From assembly GCF_011516645.4 (NCBI RefSeq), contig NZ_CP088285.1, positions 5,722,501-5,786,500 of the forward strand: DNA of 64,000 bases. Direction: 5' to 3'. Shown here in pieces: positions 42,461-51,482 of the stretch (position 1 is the first letter of the stretch; every line of letters begins with the position of its first letter). A program made the position numbers and the translations under genes. This DNA comes from Bradyrhizobium septentrionale (GTDB lineage: Bacteria > Pseudomonadota > Alphaproteobacteria > Rhizobiales > Xanthobacteraceae). The notes below the pieces were generated by a model. That model saw only the letters and a program-made list of their open reading frames with translations. It was not told the origin of the DNA and ran no database searches.

Positions 42461-42611
42461 CTTATCGCGCCGCATCATTTGCGCGTTGCCTTGAGTGCAA
42501 TAGCGCCGGAGAAATCCGCTTTTTCTAGAACCATGAGCTTCGAACGACGGGGCGCGCAGACGGCCACGTTTTGCGCGCGGGGCGGAGCCTTGCCGAAATG
42601 CAGGAGTGAAC

Positions 42612-43706
42612 ATGTCTGTCGACAACAAGAAGACGGTGATGGATCGCCGCACATTGCTGCGTGCAGGTGCTGCCGCGGCGCTAGCGGCGCCGATCGGGGC
42701 CTATAGCGCGCAGGCCTTTGCACCGCGGGCGATCACGCCGGCGATCGACTTCTCGGAATTCCCGATCTGCAAGACCGCATCCGATGCGCCGCCGCTATCA
42801 GGCGCGCCGCGCAAGCTAAAACTGTCCTGGAACGCCGGCGCGGTCTGCCTCGCGCCGCTACCGGTCGCGATCGACCACGGCTTCTTCCAGAAGCAGAACC
42901 TCGACGTCGAGCTCGTCAACTATTCCGGCTCGACCGACCAGCTGCTGGAGGCGATCGCCACCGGCAAGAGCGACGCCGGCCTCGGCATGGCGCTGCGCTG
43001 GCTGAAGCCGCTGGAGCAGGGCTTTGACGTCAAGATCGCCGCCGGCACCCATGGCGGCTGCATGCGCGTCCTGACCCGCACCAGCTCCGGCGTCGACAAG
43101 CTCGCCGATCTCAAGGGCAAGATCGTCGCGGTCGGCGATCTTGCCGGGCCCGACAAGAACTTCTTCTCGATCCAGCTTTCCAAGCTCGGCATCGACCCAG
43201 TGAAGGATGTCGACTGGCGCGCCTATCCCGGCAATTTGCTCCATGTCGCGGTCGAGAAGGGCGAGGTGCAGGCCTTCCTGTCGTCCGATCCGCTGGCCTA
43301 TCTCTGGCTGAAGGACGCGCAATACAAGGAGGTCGCCTCCAATCTCGACGGCGAATACCGCGACAAGAGCTGCTGCATCGTCGGCCTGCGCGGCAGTTTG
43401 GTACGGGAAGAACCGTACGTCGCGCGCGCCATCACCCAGGCGCTGCTCGATGCCGCTATGTTCACCTCGCAGAACCCGGACAAGGCGGCAAAGTCGTTCC
43501 AGCCCTATGCGCCGAAGGCGGCGAGCCTCGCCGATCTCGAAGCGATGGCGCGCTACCACACCCATCACCATCATCCGACCGGCGCGGTGCTGAAGCGCGA
43601 GCTCAAGGGCTACGCCGATGATCTGAAGTCGGTGCAGGTGTTCAAGCAGAGCACCGACACGGCCAAATTCGCGGAGCGGATCTATGTTGACGTATTCAGT
43701 GTCTGA
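42612..43706 (+). CDS. ABC transporter substrate-binding protein with His-rich C-terminal region
   Basis: A 364-aa nitrate/sulfonate-type (NMT1-like) binding protein with a Tat-like signal (DRRTLLRAGAAAALAAPIG). Segments include LKLSWNAGAVCLAPLPVAIDHGFFQKQNLDVELVNYSG. Near residue 320 it has the unusual cluster RYHTHHHHPTG, and several Cys residues occur (two in DKSCCIVGLRG). The ATG at 42612 has a caggag site; a GTG at 42606 is less likely. It heads a six-gene operon with a permease, ATPase and two monooxygenase-type enzymes, pointing to import of an organosulfur compound. Confidence 0.87.
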   Translation: MSVDNKKTVMDRRTLLRAGAAAALAAPIGAYSAQAFAPRAITPAIDFSEFPICKTASDAPPLSGAPRKLKLSWNAGAVCLAPLPVAIDHGFFQKQNLDVELVNYSGSTDQLLEAIATGKSDAGLGMALRWLKPLEQGFDVKIAAGTHGGCMRVLTRTSSGVDKLADLKGKIVAVGDLAGPDKNFFSIQLSKLGIDPVKDVDWRAYPGNLLHVAVEKGEVQAFLSSDPLAYLWLKDAQYKEVASNLDGEYRDKSCCIVGLRGSLVREEPYVARAITQALLDAAMFTSQNPDKAAKSFQPYAPKAASLADLEAMARYHTHHHHPTGAVLKRELKGYADDLKSVQVFKQSTDTAKFAERIYVDVFSV

Positions 43707-44700
43707 TACGACAGCCGCGGCCGCGCCGCGCGCCGCGGTCACCTTCTCGAACCTCTCCGGCAGCTATGGCGTCGGGCTCGCGGCGAGTCTCGTCTGGCTC
43801 GCCTTCGGCCTGTCGTGCCTGTATTGGCCTGATGTCGGCGACTGGTCGCGGACCTCGTCGCTCGGCATCGGCGCGATCGTGATCGCGGCCTTCATCCTGC
43901 TCGGTACATTCGCCGCGGATTATCTCGGCGGTGCCGGGCAGGCGCTGCGCAAGCGGGCGCCATGGCTGGTGGCCTTCGGTGCGTTCGTGACGCTGTGGGA
44001 AGTCGCCACCGCGAAATTCGCCTGGCTGCCGCTGCCGTTCTTCCCGCCGCCGCAGTCGATCCTGGAAGTCTATACCGACGATCTGCCGAAACTGCTCGAC
44101 AGCGTGTTCGCCTCGATCAAACTGCAGCTCGGCGGCTACATCATCGGCGCGACCGTCGGCTTCATCACCGGCGTCTCGATCGGCTGGTCCGAGAGGATCG
44201 GCTACTGGGTGCACCCGGTGCTGCGCTTCATCGGTCCGCTGCCGGCGACCGCCTGGCTGCCAATCGCCTTCTTCACCTTCCCCTCGAGCTGGAGCGCCTC
44301 GACCTTCCTGATCGCGCTTGCCACCGGCTTCCCGGTGACGGTTTTGACCTGGTCGGGTGTCGCCAGCGTCAGCAGCGCGTACTACGACGTCGCGCGCACG
44401 CTCGGCGCCAAGCCGTCGTTCCTGGTGCTGAAGGTTGCGATCCCGGCCGCGTTGCCGCATGTGTTCGTCGGCCTGTTCATGGGGCTCGGCTCGTCGTTTG
44501 CCGTGCTCGTGGTCGCCGAGATGATCGGCGTCAAGGCCGGGCTCGGCTGGTACCTGCAATGGGCGCAAGGCTGGGCGGCCTATGCCAACATGTATGCGGC
44601 GCTGATCGTGATGTCGCTGCTCTGCTCCGGCGCGATCACGCTGCTGTTCCGCACCCGCGACCGCCTGCTGGTCTGGCAGAAGGGCGTCGTCAAATGGTAG
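43684..44700 (+). CDS. Sulfonate/taurine-type ABC transporter permease
   Basis: A 338-aa permease with an N-terminal extension of about 100 residues containing three hydrophobic spans, then the standard six-span SsuC/TauC core with FFPPPQSILEVYTDDLPKLLDSVFASI and the docking loop SSAYYDVARTLGAKPSFLVLKVAIPAALPHVF. It overlaps the binding-protein gene by 23 bases; the ATG at 43684 has a ggag site at good distance. The extra N-terminal spans are longer than in typical SsuC proteins. Confidence 0.9.
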   Translation: MLTYSVSDTTAAAAPRAAVTFSNLSGSYGVGLAASLVWLAFGLSCLYWPDVGDWSRTSSLGIGAIVIAAFILLGTFAADYLGGAGQALRKRAPWLVAFGAFVTLWEVATAKFAWLPLPFFPPPQSILEVYTDDLPKLLDSVFASIKLQLGGYIIGATVGFITGVSIGWSERIGYWVHPVLRFIGPLPATAWLPIAFFTFPSSWSASTFLIALATGFPVTVLTWSGVASVSSAYYDVARTLGAKPSFLVLKVAIPAALPHVFVGLFMGLGSSFAVLVVAEMIGVKAGLGWYLQWAQGWAAYANMYAALIVMSLLCSGAITLLFRTRDRLLVWQKGVVKW

Positions 44701-45491
44701 TGCAATCCGCCGCCGAGGCGATCACCTATCCCGCGGTCGGCGCCGAGCTCGACATCGAAGGCGTCAGCCATGCCTTCGACATCGACGGAGCTGCTCTGCC
44801 GGTGCTCGACAATGTCAATCTTTCGATCGCGCCGGGCGAGTTCGTCGCGCTGCTCGGCCCGTCGGGCTGCGGCAAGTCGACCTTGCTGCGGCTGGTGGCG
44901 GGGCTGGAGAAGCCGCGCAGCGGTACGTTGCGCGAGGATGAAGCTCGAATCACCGGCCCGCATCCGTCGCGCGTCGTCGTGTTCCAGGATCCGACGCTGT
45001 TTCCGTGGCGCTCGGTCTGGGACAACGTGGCGCTCGGACTGGAGGCGCAGGGCATCCTGAAGGCGCAGCGGCATCGGGTCGATGCCGTGATCGAGCTGGT
45101 CGGCCTGTCGTCGTTCCGCAATGCCTATCCGCACCAGCTTTCCGGCGGCATGGCGCAACGTGTGGCGCTGGCCCGCGCGCTGGTCAATGATCCGAAGATT
45201 CTGGTGCTCGACGAGCCGCTCGGCAAGCTCGACTCGCTGACCCGGATCGCGATGCAGTCCGAGCTTGTGGCGCTGTGGCAGCGCAAGGGCTTTACCACGC
45301 TGCTGGTCACCCATGATGTCGAGGAGGCGCTGGTGCTCGCCAACCGCGTCATCGTGCTGTCCGACCGGCCAGCGCGGATCAAGGCCGATATCGCTGTCGC
45401 CCGGCCGTACCCGCGGCATCGCGGCGATCCTTATCTGGCCGAGCTGCGCAAGCAGATCCTCGGCCTGCTCGGGCTGGAGGCGACATGGTGA
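44694..45491 (+). CDS. Sulfonate/nitrate-type ABC transporter ATP-binding protein
   Basis: A 265-aa single-domain ATPase: Walker A GPSGCGKST, Q-loop VFQDPTLFPWRSVWDNV, signature LSGGMAQR, Walker B KILVLDEPLG, H-loop LLVTHDVEEAL. This is typical of SsuB/TauB. The ATG at 44694 overlaps the permease stop (TAG at 44698-44700), so they are translationally coupled. It probably serves all three binding proteins encoded in this locus, since no other ATPase is present. Confidence 0.94.
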   Translation: MVVQSAAEAITYPAVGAELDIEGVSHAFDIDGAALPVLDNVNLSIAPGEFVALLGPSGCGKSTLLRLVAGLEKPRSGTLREDEARITGPHPSRVVVFQDPTLFPWRSVWDNVALGLEAQGILKAQRHRVDAVIELVGLSSFRNAYPHQLSGGMAQRVALARALVNDPKILVLDEPLGKLDSLTRIAMQSELVALWQRKGFTTLLVTHDVEEALVLANRVIVLSDRPARIKADIAVARPYPRHRGDPYLAELRKQILGLLGLEATW

Positions 45492-46657
45492 CGACAGCGG
45501 CGAGGGAGCTGCCGCCGGCGAACGAGCCGGAGCATATCGCGCGCGCGTTGCAGCTCGCCGAGGTGTTTGCCGTGCGTGCCCCGGCGCACGACCGCGACGC
45601 CAGCTTTCCGTTCGAGAATTTCGTTGATCTTTCGCGCGAGGGCCTGCTGGCGCTGACCGTGCCCGCGGCGCTCGGCGGAGGCGGGGCGGGTGCCCGCGAC
45701 TCCATCCGCGTGCTCGGCATCATCGGCAAGGCCGATCCGTCGACCGCGCTGGTGCTGTCGATGCATTACATCCAGCATCTGGTGATGGCGCGCAGCACGC
45801 GCTGGCCGACCCGGCTGTCGCGCAAGCTCGCCAAAGAGACGGTCGAAGGCGTGGCGCTGATCAACGCGTTGCGTGTCGAGCCCGAGCTCGGCTCGCCCGC
45901 GCGCGGCGGCCTGCCGGCGACCACGGCGCGTCGCACCGAGACCGGCCGGCGGCTGACCGGCCGCAAGATCTATTCGACCGGCGCGCCGATCCTGAAATGG
46001 TACTCGGTCTGGGCGAAGACCGACGAGGCGGAGACCCGTGTCGGACTGTTTCTGGTTCCAGCCGGGTTGCCCGGGACGCGCATCGAGGAAACCTGGGACC
46101 ATCTCGGCCTGCGCGCCAGCGGCAGCCACACCGTGATCTTCGACGACGTGGTGTTTCCGCTGGATTACGAGATCGACGTCCGCAAGCCCGACGACTGGAA
46201 GGTGCCTGACGTCACTCAGGCGACCGTGCACGCGATCTTCGTGGCCGCGATCTATGACGGCATCGCCCGGGCGGCCCGCGACTGGCTGGTCAAGTTCCTG
46301 AAGGAGCGGGTGCCCGCCAATCTCGGCGCGCCGCTGGCGACATTGCCGCGCATCCAGGAGGTCGTCGGCGGGATTGAAGCGCGGCTTGCGGTCAATGCCC
46401 GCCTGATCGACAGCTTTGCCGCCGATTTCGATAACGGCTTCCCGCTTTCGGCGATCGAGTCTAACATCATCAAGCTGACGGTGACCAATAACGCCGCAGC
46501 AGTGGTGGAGGATGCCTTGTCGCTGACCAGCAATCACGGCCTGTCGCGAACCAATCCGCTGGAGCGGCATTACCGTGACGTGCTGTGCGGTCGCGTCCAC
46601 ACCCCGCAAGACGATGCCACCCGTGTCTCCGCCGGACGCTCCGCGCTGGGCGTCTGA
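45485..46657 (+). CDS. Acyl-CoA dehydrogenase-like flavoprotein (SfnB/DszC type monooxygenase)
   Basis: A 390-aa protein of the acyl-CoA dehydrogenase superfamily lacking obvious acyl-CoA substrate features; in this setting it most resembles SfnB/DszC-type FMNH2-dependent sulfur monooxygenases. Segments are NFVDLSREGLLALTVPAALGG, KADPSTALVLSMHYIQH, TGRKIYSTGAPILKWYSVWAKT and the late TSNHGLSRTNPLERHYRDVLCGRVHTPQDD. It overlaps the ATPase gene by 7 bases. It would oxygenate a sulfone or sulfonate in the cytoplasm using reduced flavin supplied by a separate reductase not seen here. Confidence 0.85.
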   Translation: MVTTAARELPPANEPEHIARALQLAEVFAVRAPAHDRDASFPFENFVDLSREGLLALTVPAALGGGGAGARDSIRVLGIIGKADPSTALVLSMHYIQHLVMARSTRWPTRLSRKLAKETVEGVALINALRVEPELGSPARGGLPATTARRTETGRRLTGRKIYSTGAPILKWYSVWAKTDEAETRVGLFLVPAGLPGTRIEETWDHLGLRASGSHTVIFDDVVFPLDYEIDVRKPDDWKVPDVTQATVHAIFVAAIYDGIARAARDWLVKFLKERVPANLGAPLATLPRIQEVVGGIEARLAVNARLIDSFAADFDNGFPLSAIESNIIKLTVTNNAAAVVEDALSLTSNHGLSRTNPLERHYRDVLCGRVHTPQDDATRVSAGRSALGV

Positions 46658-46692
46658 AAACAATAGCCAAAACAAGAACGGAGTTGTCAGTC

Positions 46693-47787
46693 ATGCCGGT
46701 CGAGTTCATCGGCTTCATCACCAACAACAATGCCTCCGAGACCATCGTCCGCTCCGGCCCGGTGCTCGATCCGCCCTATATCGAGACCGTCGCCAAGGCC
46801 CATGAGCTCGCCGGCTTCGATCGCGCGCTGCTGGCATTCCACTCGACGACCCCGGACGCATTGCAGGTCGCGCAGCATGTGCTGACCATCACCAAGCAGT
46901 TGAAGGTGATGATCGCGCAGCGCCCGGGCTTTACCGCGCCGACGCTCTTGGCGCGCCAGCTCGCGACGCTGGATCAGTTCTACGGCGGCCGCGTCTCGCT
47001 GCACGTCATCACCGGCGGCAATGCCATCGAGCTGCGCCAGGACGGCAACACGCTCGACGACAAGGACGAGCGTTACGCCCGCACCAGCGAATTCCTCGAC
47101 GTGGTACGGCTGGAATGGACCAGCGAGAAGCCGTTCAACTACAGCGGCAAGTACTACAACGTCGAGAACGGCTTCTCGCAGGTGAAGCCGCTGCAGAAGG
47201 GCGGCATCTACACCTTTGTCGGCGGCGGCTCGGACGCCGCGGTCGAGGTCGCGGGCAAGCACGCCGATACCTTTGCGCTGTGGGGTGAATCCTACGCGCA
47301 GGTGCGCGACGTCACCGCGCGGGTGCGCGCGGCTGCGGCGAAGCACGGCCGGCCGACGCCGCGCTTCAGCCTGTCGGTGCGGCCGATCCTGGCCGACACC
47401 GAGGAGAAGGCGTGGAAGAAGGCGGAGCATATCCTCGAGCGCGCCTCCGCGCTGCAGGACCAGACCGGTTATCGCCGCCCCAACCACGCGACCGATGGCG
47501 CCAAGCGGCTGCTGGCGCTCGCCGATCATGGCACGCGCATCGACAAGCGGCTGTGGACCGAGATCGCAAAGCTCACCGGCGCCAACAGCAACACCACCGC
47601 GCTGGTCGGCACGCCCGAGCAGGTCGCCGAGGTATTTGGCGACTATTACGACCTCGGCGTCAGCCACTTCCTGATCCGCGGCTTCGATCCGCTGGTCGAT
47701 GCCATCGACTATGGCCGTGAGCTGATCCCGCTGACCCGCAGGCTGATCGAAGCACGTGACCAGCAACGGGGGATCGCCGCCGAATGA
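46693..47787 (+). CDS. LLM class flavin-dependent monooxygenase (SsuD-like)
   Basis: A 364-aa luciferase-like monooxygenase of the alkanesulfonate monooxygenase group. Segments are ETVAKAHELAGFDRALLAFHSTTPD, KVMIAQRPGFTAPTLLARQLATLDQF, RVSLHVITGGNAIELRQDGN and LRIGGSDAAVEVAGKHADTFALWGE-like sequence. Such enzymes use FMNH2 and O2 to release sulfite from sulfonates. The ATG at 46693 follows a 35-base gap after the flavoprotein gene, and the gene overlaps the next one by 4 bases. It is expected to act on the compound imported by the neighbouring transporter. Confidence 0.92.
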   Translation: MPVEFIGFITNNNASETIVRSGPVLDPPYIETVAKAHELAGFDRALLAFHSTTPDALQVAQHVLTITKQLKVMIAQRPGFTAPTLLARQLATLDQFYGGRVSLHVITGGNAIELRQDGNTLDDKDERYARTSEFLDVVRLEWTSEKPFNYSGKYYNVENGFSQVKPLQKGGIYTFVGGGSDAAVEVAGKHADTFALWGESYAQVRDVTARVRAAAAKHGRPTPRFSLSVRPILADTEEKAWKKAEHILERASALQDQTGYRRPNHATDGAKRLLALADHGTRIDKRLWTEIAKLTGANSNTTALVGTPEQVAEVFGDYYDLGVSHFLIRGFDPLVDAIDYGRELIPLTRRLIEARDQQRGIAAE

Positions 47788-48725
47788 TCCGTCTCATTGT
47801 CGCGGCGGCGCTTGCGCTCGCCGGCATCGATGTCGCCGCGGCGCAGACCACGCTGCGCGTCGGCGACCAGAAGGGCAATTCGCAGGCCGTGATGGAAGCA
47901 GCCGGCGTGCTGAAGGATGTTCCCTACAGGATCGAATGGAAGGAGTTCGCCGCGGCGGCGCCGCTGCTGGAGGCGCTAGGGGCGGGTGCGATCGACACCG
48001 GCCTGGTCGGCGACGCGCCGTTCACCTTTGCCGCCGCCGCCAAAATTCCGGTCAAGGCGATCGCTGCTGTCAGGCAGTCGCGCGATGGGCTCGCGATCGT
48101 GGTGCCGGAGAATTCTGCCATCAAGAGTTTTGACGATCTGCGCGGCAAGAAGATCGCAACCGGCCGCGGCTCGATCGGTCATCAGCTGATCCTGGCGGCG
48201 CTGGAATCCAAGGGCTGGCAGGCGAGCGACGTGCAGATCGTGTTTCTTGCGCCGTCGGATGCCAAGGTCGCCTACACGCAGGGCTCGGTCGACGCCTGGT
48301 CGACCTGGGAGCCCTATGTCAGCCAGGAGGAGGTGCTGTTCAAGTCGCGCCGCGTCATCACCGCCGACGGCATCACGCCCGGCCTCGGCTTCCAGGTCGC
48401 CACGCCCGACGCGATCAAGGACAAACGCGCCGAGCTCGAGGATTTCGTGCGCCGGCTGGCGGCCGCGCGCGCCTGGTCGCAAAGCAATGTCGAGGGGTAC
48501 GCGGCGACCTGGGGCAGGCTGATGAACATTCCGCCCGCAGTGCCGCTGAACTGGCTGACGCGGGCCAAGATCCGCATCGCGCCGATCGACGACGGCGTGG
48601 TGGCGGACGAGCAGAAGACCATCGATCTCTACGACCGCTGGGGCCTGATCCGGCAGAAGATCAACGCCGCCGACATCGTCGACCGCTCCTTCGCCGCGGC
48701 GGTTGAGAAGGGCGCGGGGCTGTAG
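47784..48725 (+). CDS. Sulfonate-type ABC transporter substrate-binding protein (third copy)
   Basis: A 313-aa SsuA-like protein with a Sec signal (MIRLIVAAALALAGIDVAAAQ). Mature segments are TTLRVGDQKGNSQAVMEAAG, PYRIEWKEFAAAAPLLEALGAGAIDTGLVGDAPFT and RGKKIATGRGSIGHQLILAALESKGW. It overlaps the monooxygenase gene (ATGA). It is clearly related to the divergent protein at 41.1 kb and supports the use of one transporter core for several ligands. Confidence 0.9.
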   Translation: MIRLIVAAALALAGIDVAAAQTTLRVGDQKGNSQAVMEAAGVLKDVPYRIEWKEFAAAAPLLEALGAGAIDTGLVGDAPFTFAAAAKIPVKAIAAVRQSRDGLAIVVPENSAIKSFDDLRGKKIATGRGSIGHQLILAALESKGWQASDVQIVFLAPSDAKVAYTQGSVDAWSTWEPYVSQEEVLFKSRRVITADGITPGLGFQVATPDAIKDKRAELEDFVRRLAAARAWSQSNVEGYAATWGRLMNIPPAVPLNWLTRAKIRIAPIDDGVVADEQKTIDLYDRWGLIRQKINAADIVDRSFAAAVEKGAGL

Positions 48726-48766
48726 GGCGGGCGCGACCAGGATCGCTCCCGGGCCTAGCACTCATC

Positions 48767-48854
48767 TGTCATGGCCGGGCTTGTCCCGGCCATCCACGTC
48801 TTTCGAGCCGCAAAATCTAAGACGTGGATGCCCGGGACAAGCCCGGGCATGACA
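48767..48854. repeat. Dispersed palindromic repeat, family R4
   Basis: Near-perfect inverted repeat with outer arms TGTCATGGCCGGGCTTGTCC and its reverse complement version, and an inner CCACGTCTT...AAGACGTGG pair. It sits downstream of the organosulfur operon and could form a long stem, acting as a transcription end. It is a common type in Bradyrhizobium relatives (from memory). Confidence 0.75.
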
Positions 48855-49069
48855 CGCTGCTAGGGCTGGCTCACCACAAAACGCAGCGAACGCCGCTAAC
48901 GAAACCGTGATCCCAAAATATCCATTCGTCGGGCGGCATCTGCCCGATAAGGATCTTCCCCGTACGGCGCCTTCCAAGACCGCAACATTGCTATTTTCGC
49001 TGCGGCCTTGCCGCATCCACCGGCGCTGCCAAGATCAAAGGGACCAACAATCGAGTCCGGGAGATCACC
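48855..49069. other. Leader region of the CmcJ-like gene
   Basis: About 215 bases with no gene. The ATG at 49070 is preceded by gggagatcacc, a good ribosome site. No operator, riboswitch or clear promoter is recognised. Confidence 0.4.
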
Positions 49070-49915
49070 ATGGGCCTTCAACAAACTCGCATCGAGTCGC
49101 TGCCGTTTGTGACCGCTGAACTGAACTATCTCGCGCCGACGCCGGGCAAGCCCCGGACCTACGCTTTCGATCCGCCGCCCGGCGAACCCAAATCCACCGC
49201 GCTGCCCGAAGCCCACAATGTTCCGATCTTTGACGGGCGCCTGATCGCCGACAGTTTTTCGCTCGATCGCGAGGGCTTTGCGCTGGTCAAGCATCCGACC
49301 AGCGTGAAGGACTATTACGACGATAACGAAGTCCGCAACGTCTACTACCCCGCCGTCGAAGCCTTCCTGAAGGCGACGCTGAAGGCGGACCGCGTCCTCA
49401 TCTTCGACCATACCGTGCGCAAGCGCGTCGAGGGGGCGGCGGATATCCGCGGCGGCGGCCCACGCCAGCCCGCGACCCGCGTCCATGTCGACCAGACCGC
49501 AATCTCCGGCCACAACCGCGTCTTCGAGCACCTGCCCAATGAAGCCAATGAACTCGTCAAGGGCCGCGTCCAGGTGATCAATCTGTGGCGTCCGATCCGC
49601 GGTCCGCTTCGCGATTCACCGCTCGCGATGGCCGACGGCGCCACGGTGGCGCCGGAGGATCTGATCGCCTCCGACCTGATCTATCCGAACCGCAGCGGCG
49701 AGACCTATTCGGTGAAGTACAATCCGAACCATCGCTGGTTCTACATTCCCGCGATGACGCCTGACGAGGCGATCCTGCTCAAATGCTACGACTCGGCGAC
49801 CGACGGCCGCACGCGATTTGGGCCGCATACGGCGTTTGTCGATCCGACCACGCCGGCGGACGCTGCGCCGCGCGAGAGCATCGAGCTGCGTACGCTGGTG
49901 TTCCATAAGCAGTGA
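49070..49915 (+). CDS. CmcJ/NvfI family oxidoreductase (2OG-Fe(II) oxygenase-like)
   Basis: A 281-aa protein with the features of the CmcJ/NvfI family, which is better known from beta-lactam and fungal meroterpenoid pathways. The HxD iron-binding motif is RVHVDQT near residue 145, and the C-terminal FGPHTAFVDPTTPADAAPRESIELRTLVF holds the distal His/Arg region. It should be cytoplasmic and may hydroxylate a small molecule using 2-oxoglutarate, though that is inferred from family fold only. It is isolated, with repeats on both sides, and shares no operon with obvious biosynthetic genes. Confidence 0.8.
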   Translation: MGLQQTRIESLPFVTAELNYLAPTPGKPRTYAFDPPPGEPKSTALPEAHNVPIFDGRLIADSFSLDREGFALVKHPTSVKDYYDDNEVRNVYYPAVEAFLKATLKADRVLIFDHTVRKRVEGAADIRGGGPRQPATRVHVDQTAISGHNRVFEHLPNEANELVKGRVQVINLWRPIRGPLRDSPLAMADGATVAPEDLIASDLIYPNRSGETYSVKYNPNHRWFYIPAMTPDEAILLKCYDSATDGRTRFGPHTAFVDPTTPADAAPRESIELRTLVFHKQ

Positions 49916-49918
49916 AGT

Positions 49919-50072
49919 CACCTCGCCCCGCTTGCGGGGATCGAGACGAGCGAAGCTCGCTCTTAGGTCGCCGCGAAGCGGCGGGTGAGGGGGGTACAGG
50001 TCTCACCGCGCTCGGAACTCGCGGAAACAGCCACTCACCCAACCCTCTCCCCGTGAAGAACGGGGAGAGGGC
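49919..50072. repeat. Dispersed palindromic repeat, family R1 copy 4
   Basis: Starts cctcgccccgcttgcgggg and ends aaccctctccccgtgaag-aacggggagagg, with inner small hairpins (gagcgaagctcgctc and cgccgcgaagcggcg). It lies between the CmcJ-like gene and the MFS gene on the same strand. The inner section is longer than in the other copies. Confidence 0.7.
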
Positions 50073-50140
50073 TAACTGATTGGCACCATCAGCCCAATAA
50101 TGTTACGCCCTCCTGAAAGCGCTCGGGGAAGAGGCGATTC

Positions 50141-51385
50141 GTGGATGGCGTGGTGACGAAGGAAGAGGCGGGGATCGGTTTCCGCGCTTTGGTTCTTGCG
50201 CTTCTGGCGTTGGCTTCTGGCCACATGCTGTCGACGCTGCTGCGCACGATCCCGGCGATCAGCCTCGATCTGATGGCGCAGGATTTCGGCACCTCGCCGC
50301 AGGCGCTGGCGAGCCTCACCTCGATCTATCATTTCTCGTTTGCCGCCTCGCAAATCCCGGTCGGTGCCGCGATGGACCGTTTTGGTGTGCGGCCGGTGTC
50401 GCTGAGCCTGCTCGCCGGTACCGTGGTCGGAACGCTGGTCTCGGCGATTGCGACGGGTCCTGCCAGCTTCGTGCTCGGGCAACTCATGCTCGGCGTCGCC
50501 ACCTCGGGCATGCTGATGTGCCCGATGACGCTTGCGGCCAAGCAGATGTCGGCGGCGAAGTTCGGCCTGTGGTCCGGCCTGATCCTCTCGATCGGCAATA
50601 TCGGAATGCTGTTGTCGGCGAGCCCGCTGGCCTTCGTGGTCGACCAGTTCGGCTGGCGCGCCGGCTTCTGGGTTTCGGCCGGTTTCGGCATTGCGGTGCT
50701 GATCGCGGTGTTCGCGCTGGTGCCGCGGCAGCCGGCAGCGCATGCGGACGATTCCTCGCCGCTGCAGCAGATGGCCGAGGTGCTGCGGCTCGGCCTGTCG
50801 CGCGGCCTGCGCGGTTTGATCGCCCTGTCGCTGGTGTCGCTCGGCGCCTCGCTGGTGCTGCGCGGCCTGTGGGGCGGGCCGTGGCTGATGGATGTGAAGG
50901 GGTTGAGCCGCATCGAGGCCGGCAATGTGCTCGGCCTGTTCACGCTGGCGATGATCGTTGGCCCGGCCTGCATCGGCGCCTTCGATCGCAAGTTCGGGCA
51001 CCGCCGCGCCATGGTGGCATCAACGCATGCCGTCGCCGCGCTGTTGCTCGTGCTGATGGCGGCCGGCGCACCGCATTTTCCGGTCTCCAACCTGCTCGGC
51101 GTCGCCGTGATGCCGTCGCAATATGATCTGGTGCTGCTGATCCTGATCGGGCTCGCGACCTCGGCGCAGCCGCTGATCTACGGCATGACGCGGCAGTTGG
51201 TCGACGCCCAGAACACCGGCAAGGCGCTGTCGTCGGTCAATCTCGCCTTCTTCCTGGGCGCGGCGTTGCTGCAATCGAGCACCGCCGGCGTCGCGGCGCT
51301 GTTCGGACTGCCGGCGGTGCTGCTGTTCATTGCGGGCGCGCTGGTGATCGGGATCGTGTTGTTCCTGGTTTACACCAGACCTTAG
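50141..51385 (+). CDS. MFS transporter
   Basis: A 414-aa membrane protein with twelve predicted spans. The loop between spans 2 and 3 carries the MFS motif AAMDRFGVRPVSL. Segments include GHMLSTLLRTIPAISLDLMAQDFGTS and ALASLTSIYHFSFAASQIPVG. The family (cyanate/NNP-like group) moves small organic or inorganic molecules using the proton gradient. The GTG at 50141 has a gaagagg site; later GTG codons at 50150 and 50153 are alternatives. Just after the stop lies a repeat-associated palindrome. The substrate is unknown. Confidence 0.88.
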   Translation: MDGVVTKEEAGIGFRALVLALLALASGHMLSTLLRTIPAISLDLMAQDFGTSPQALASLTSIYHFSFAASQIPVGAAMDRFGVRPVSLSLLAGTVVGTLVSAIATGPASFVLGQLMLGVATSGMLMCPMTLAAKQMSAAKFGLWSGLILSIGNIGMLLSASPLAFVVDQFGWRAGFWVSAGFGIAVLIAVFALVPRQPAAHADDSSPLQQMAEVLRLGLSRGLRGLIALSLVSLGASLVLRGLWGGPWLMDVKGLSRIEAGNVLGLFTLAMIVGPACIGAFDRKFGHRRAMVASTHAVAALLLVLMAAGAPHFPVSNLLGVAVMPSQYDLVLLILIGLATSAQPLIYGMTRQLVDAQNTGKALSSVNLAFFLGAALLQSSTAGVAALFGLPAVLLFIAGALVIGIVLFLVYTRP

Positions 51386-51482
51386 AGCATCGGTCCTGAT
51401 TGGATCAGAACCGATGCTCCAGTTTTTGTTTGACGCGTTTTCTTCACGCGAACCGGCGTCCACTTCGCTCGAAAACGCTTTA
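51384..51482. repeat. Repeat family R2 copy with palindrome, ending at a stop codon
   Basis: GAGCATCGGTCCTGAT-N4-ATCAGAACCGATGCTC is followed by the tttgacgcgttttcttcacgcgaaccgg...cgaaaacgc unit. It joins the converging ends of the MFS gene and the anti-sigma gene, and the TAA of the anti-sigma frame (51480-51482) is in its last bases. Confidence 0.8.

Larger units (their letters stand above)
42135..42611. other. Divergent control region of the organosulfur locus
   Basis: About 475 bases without a gene between the two divergent binding-protein genes. It contains two copies of a dyad (listed separately) placed symmetrically, one towards each gene. Other inverted sequence is limited. It probably holds both promoters and an activator site region. 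Confidence 0.6.
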
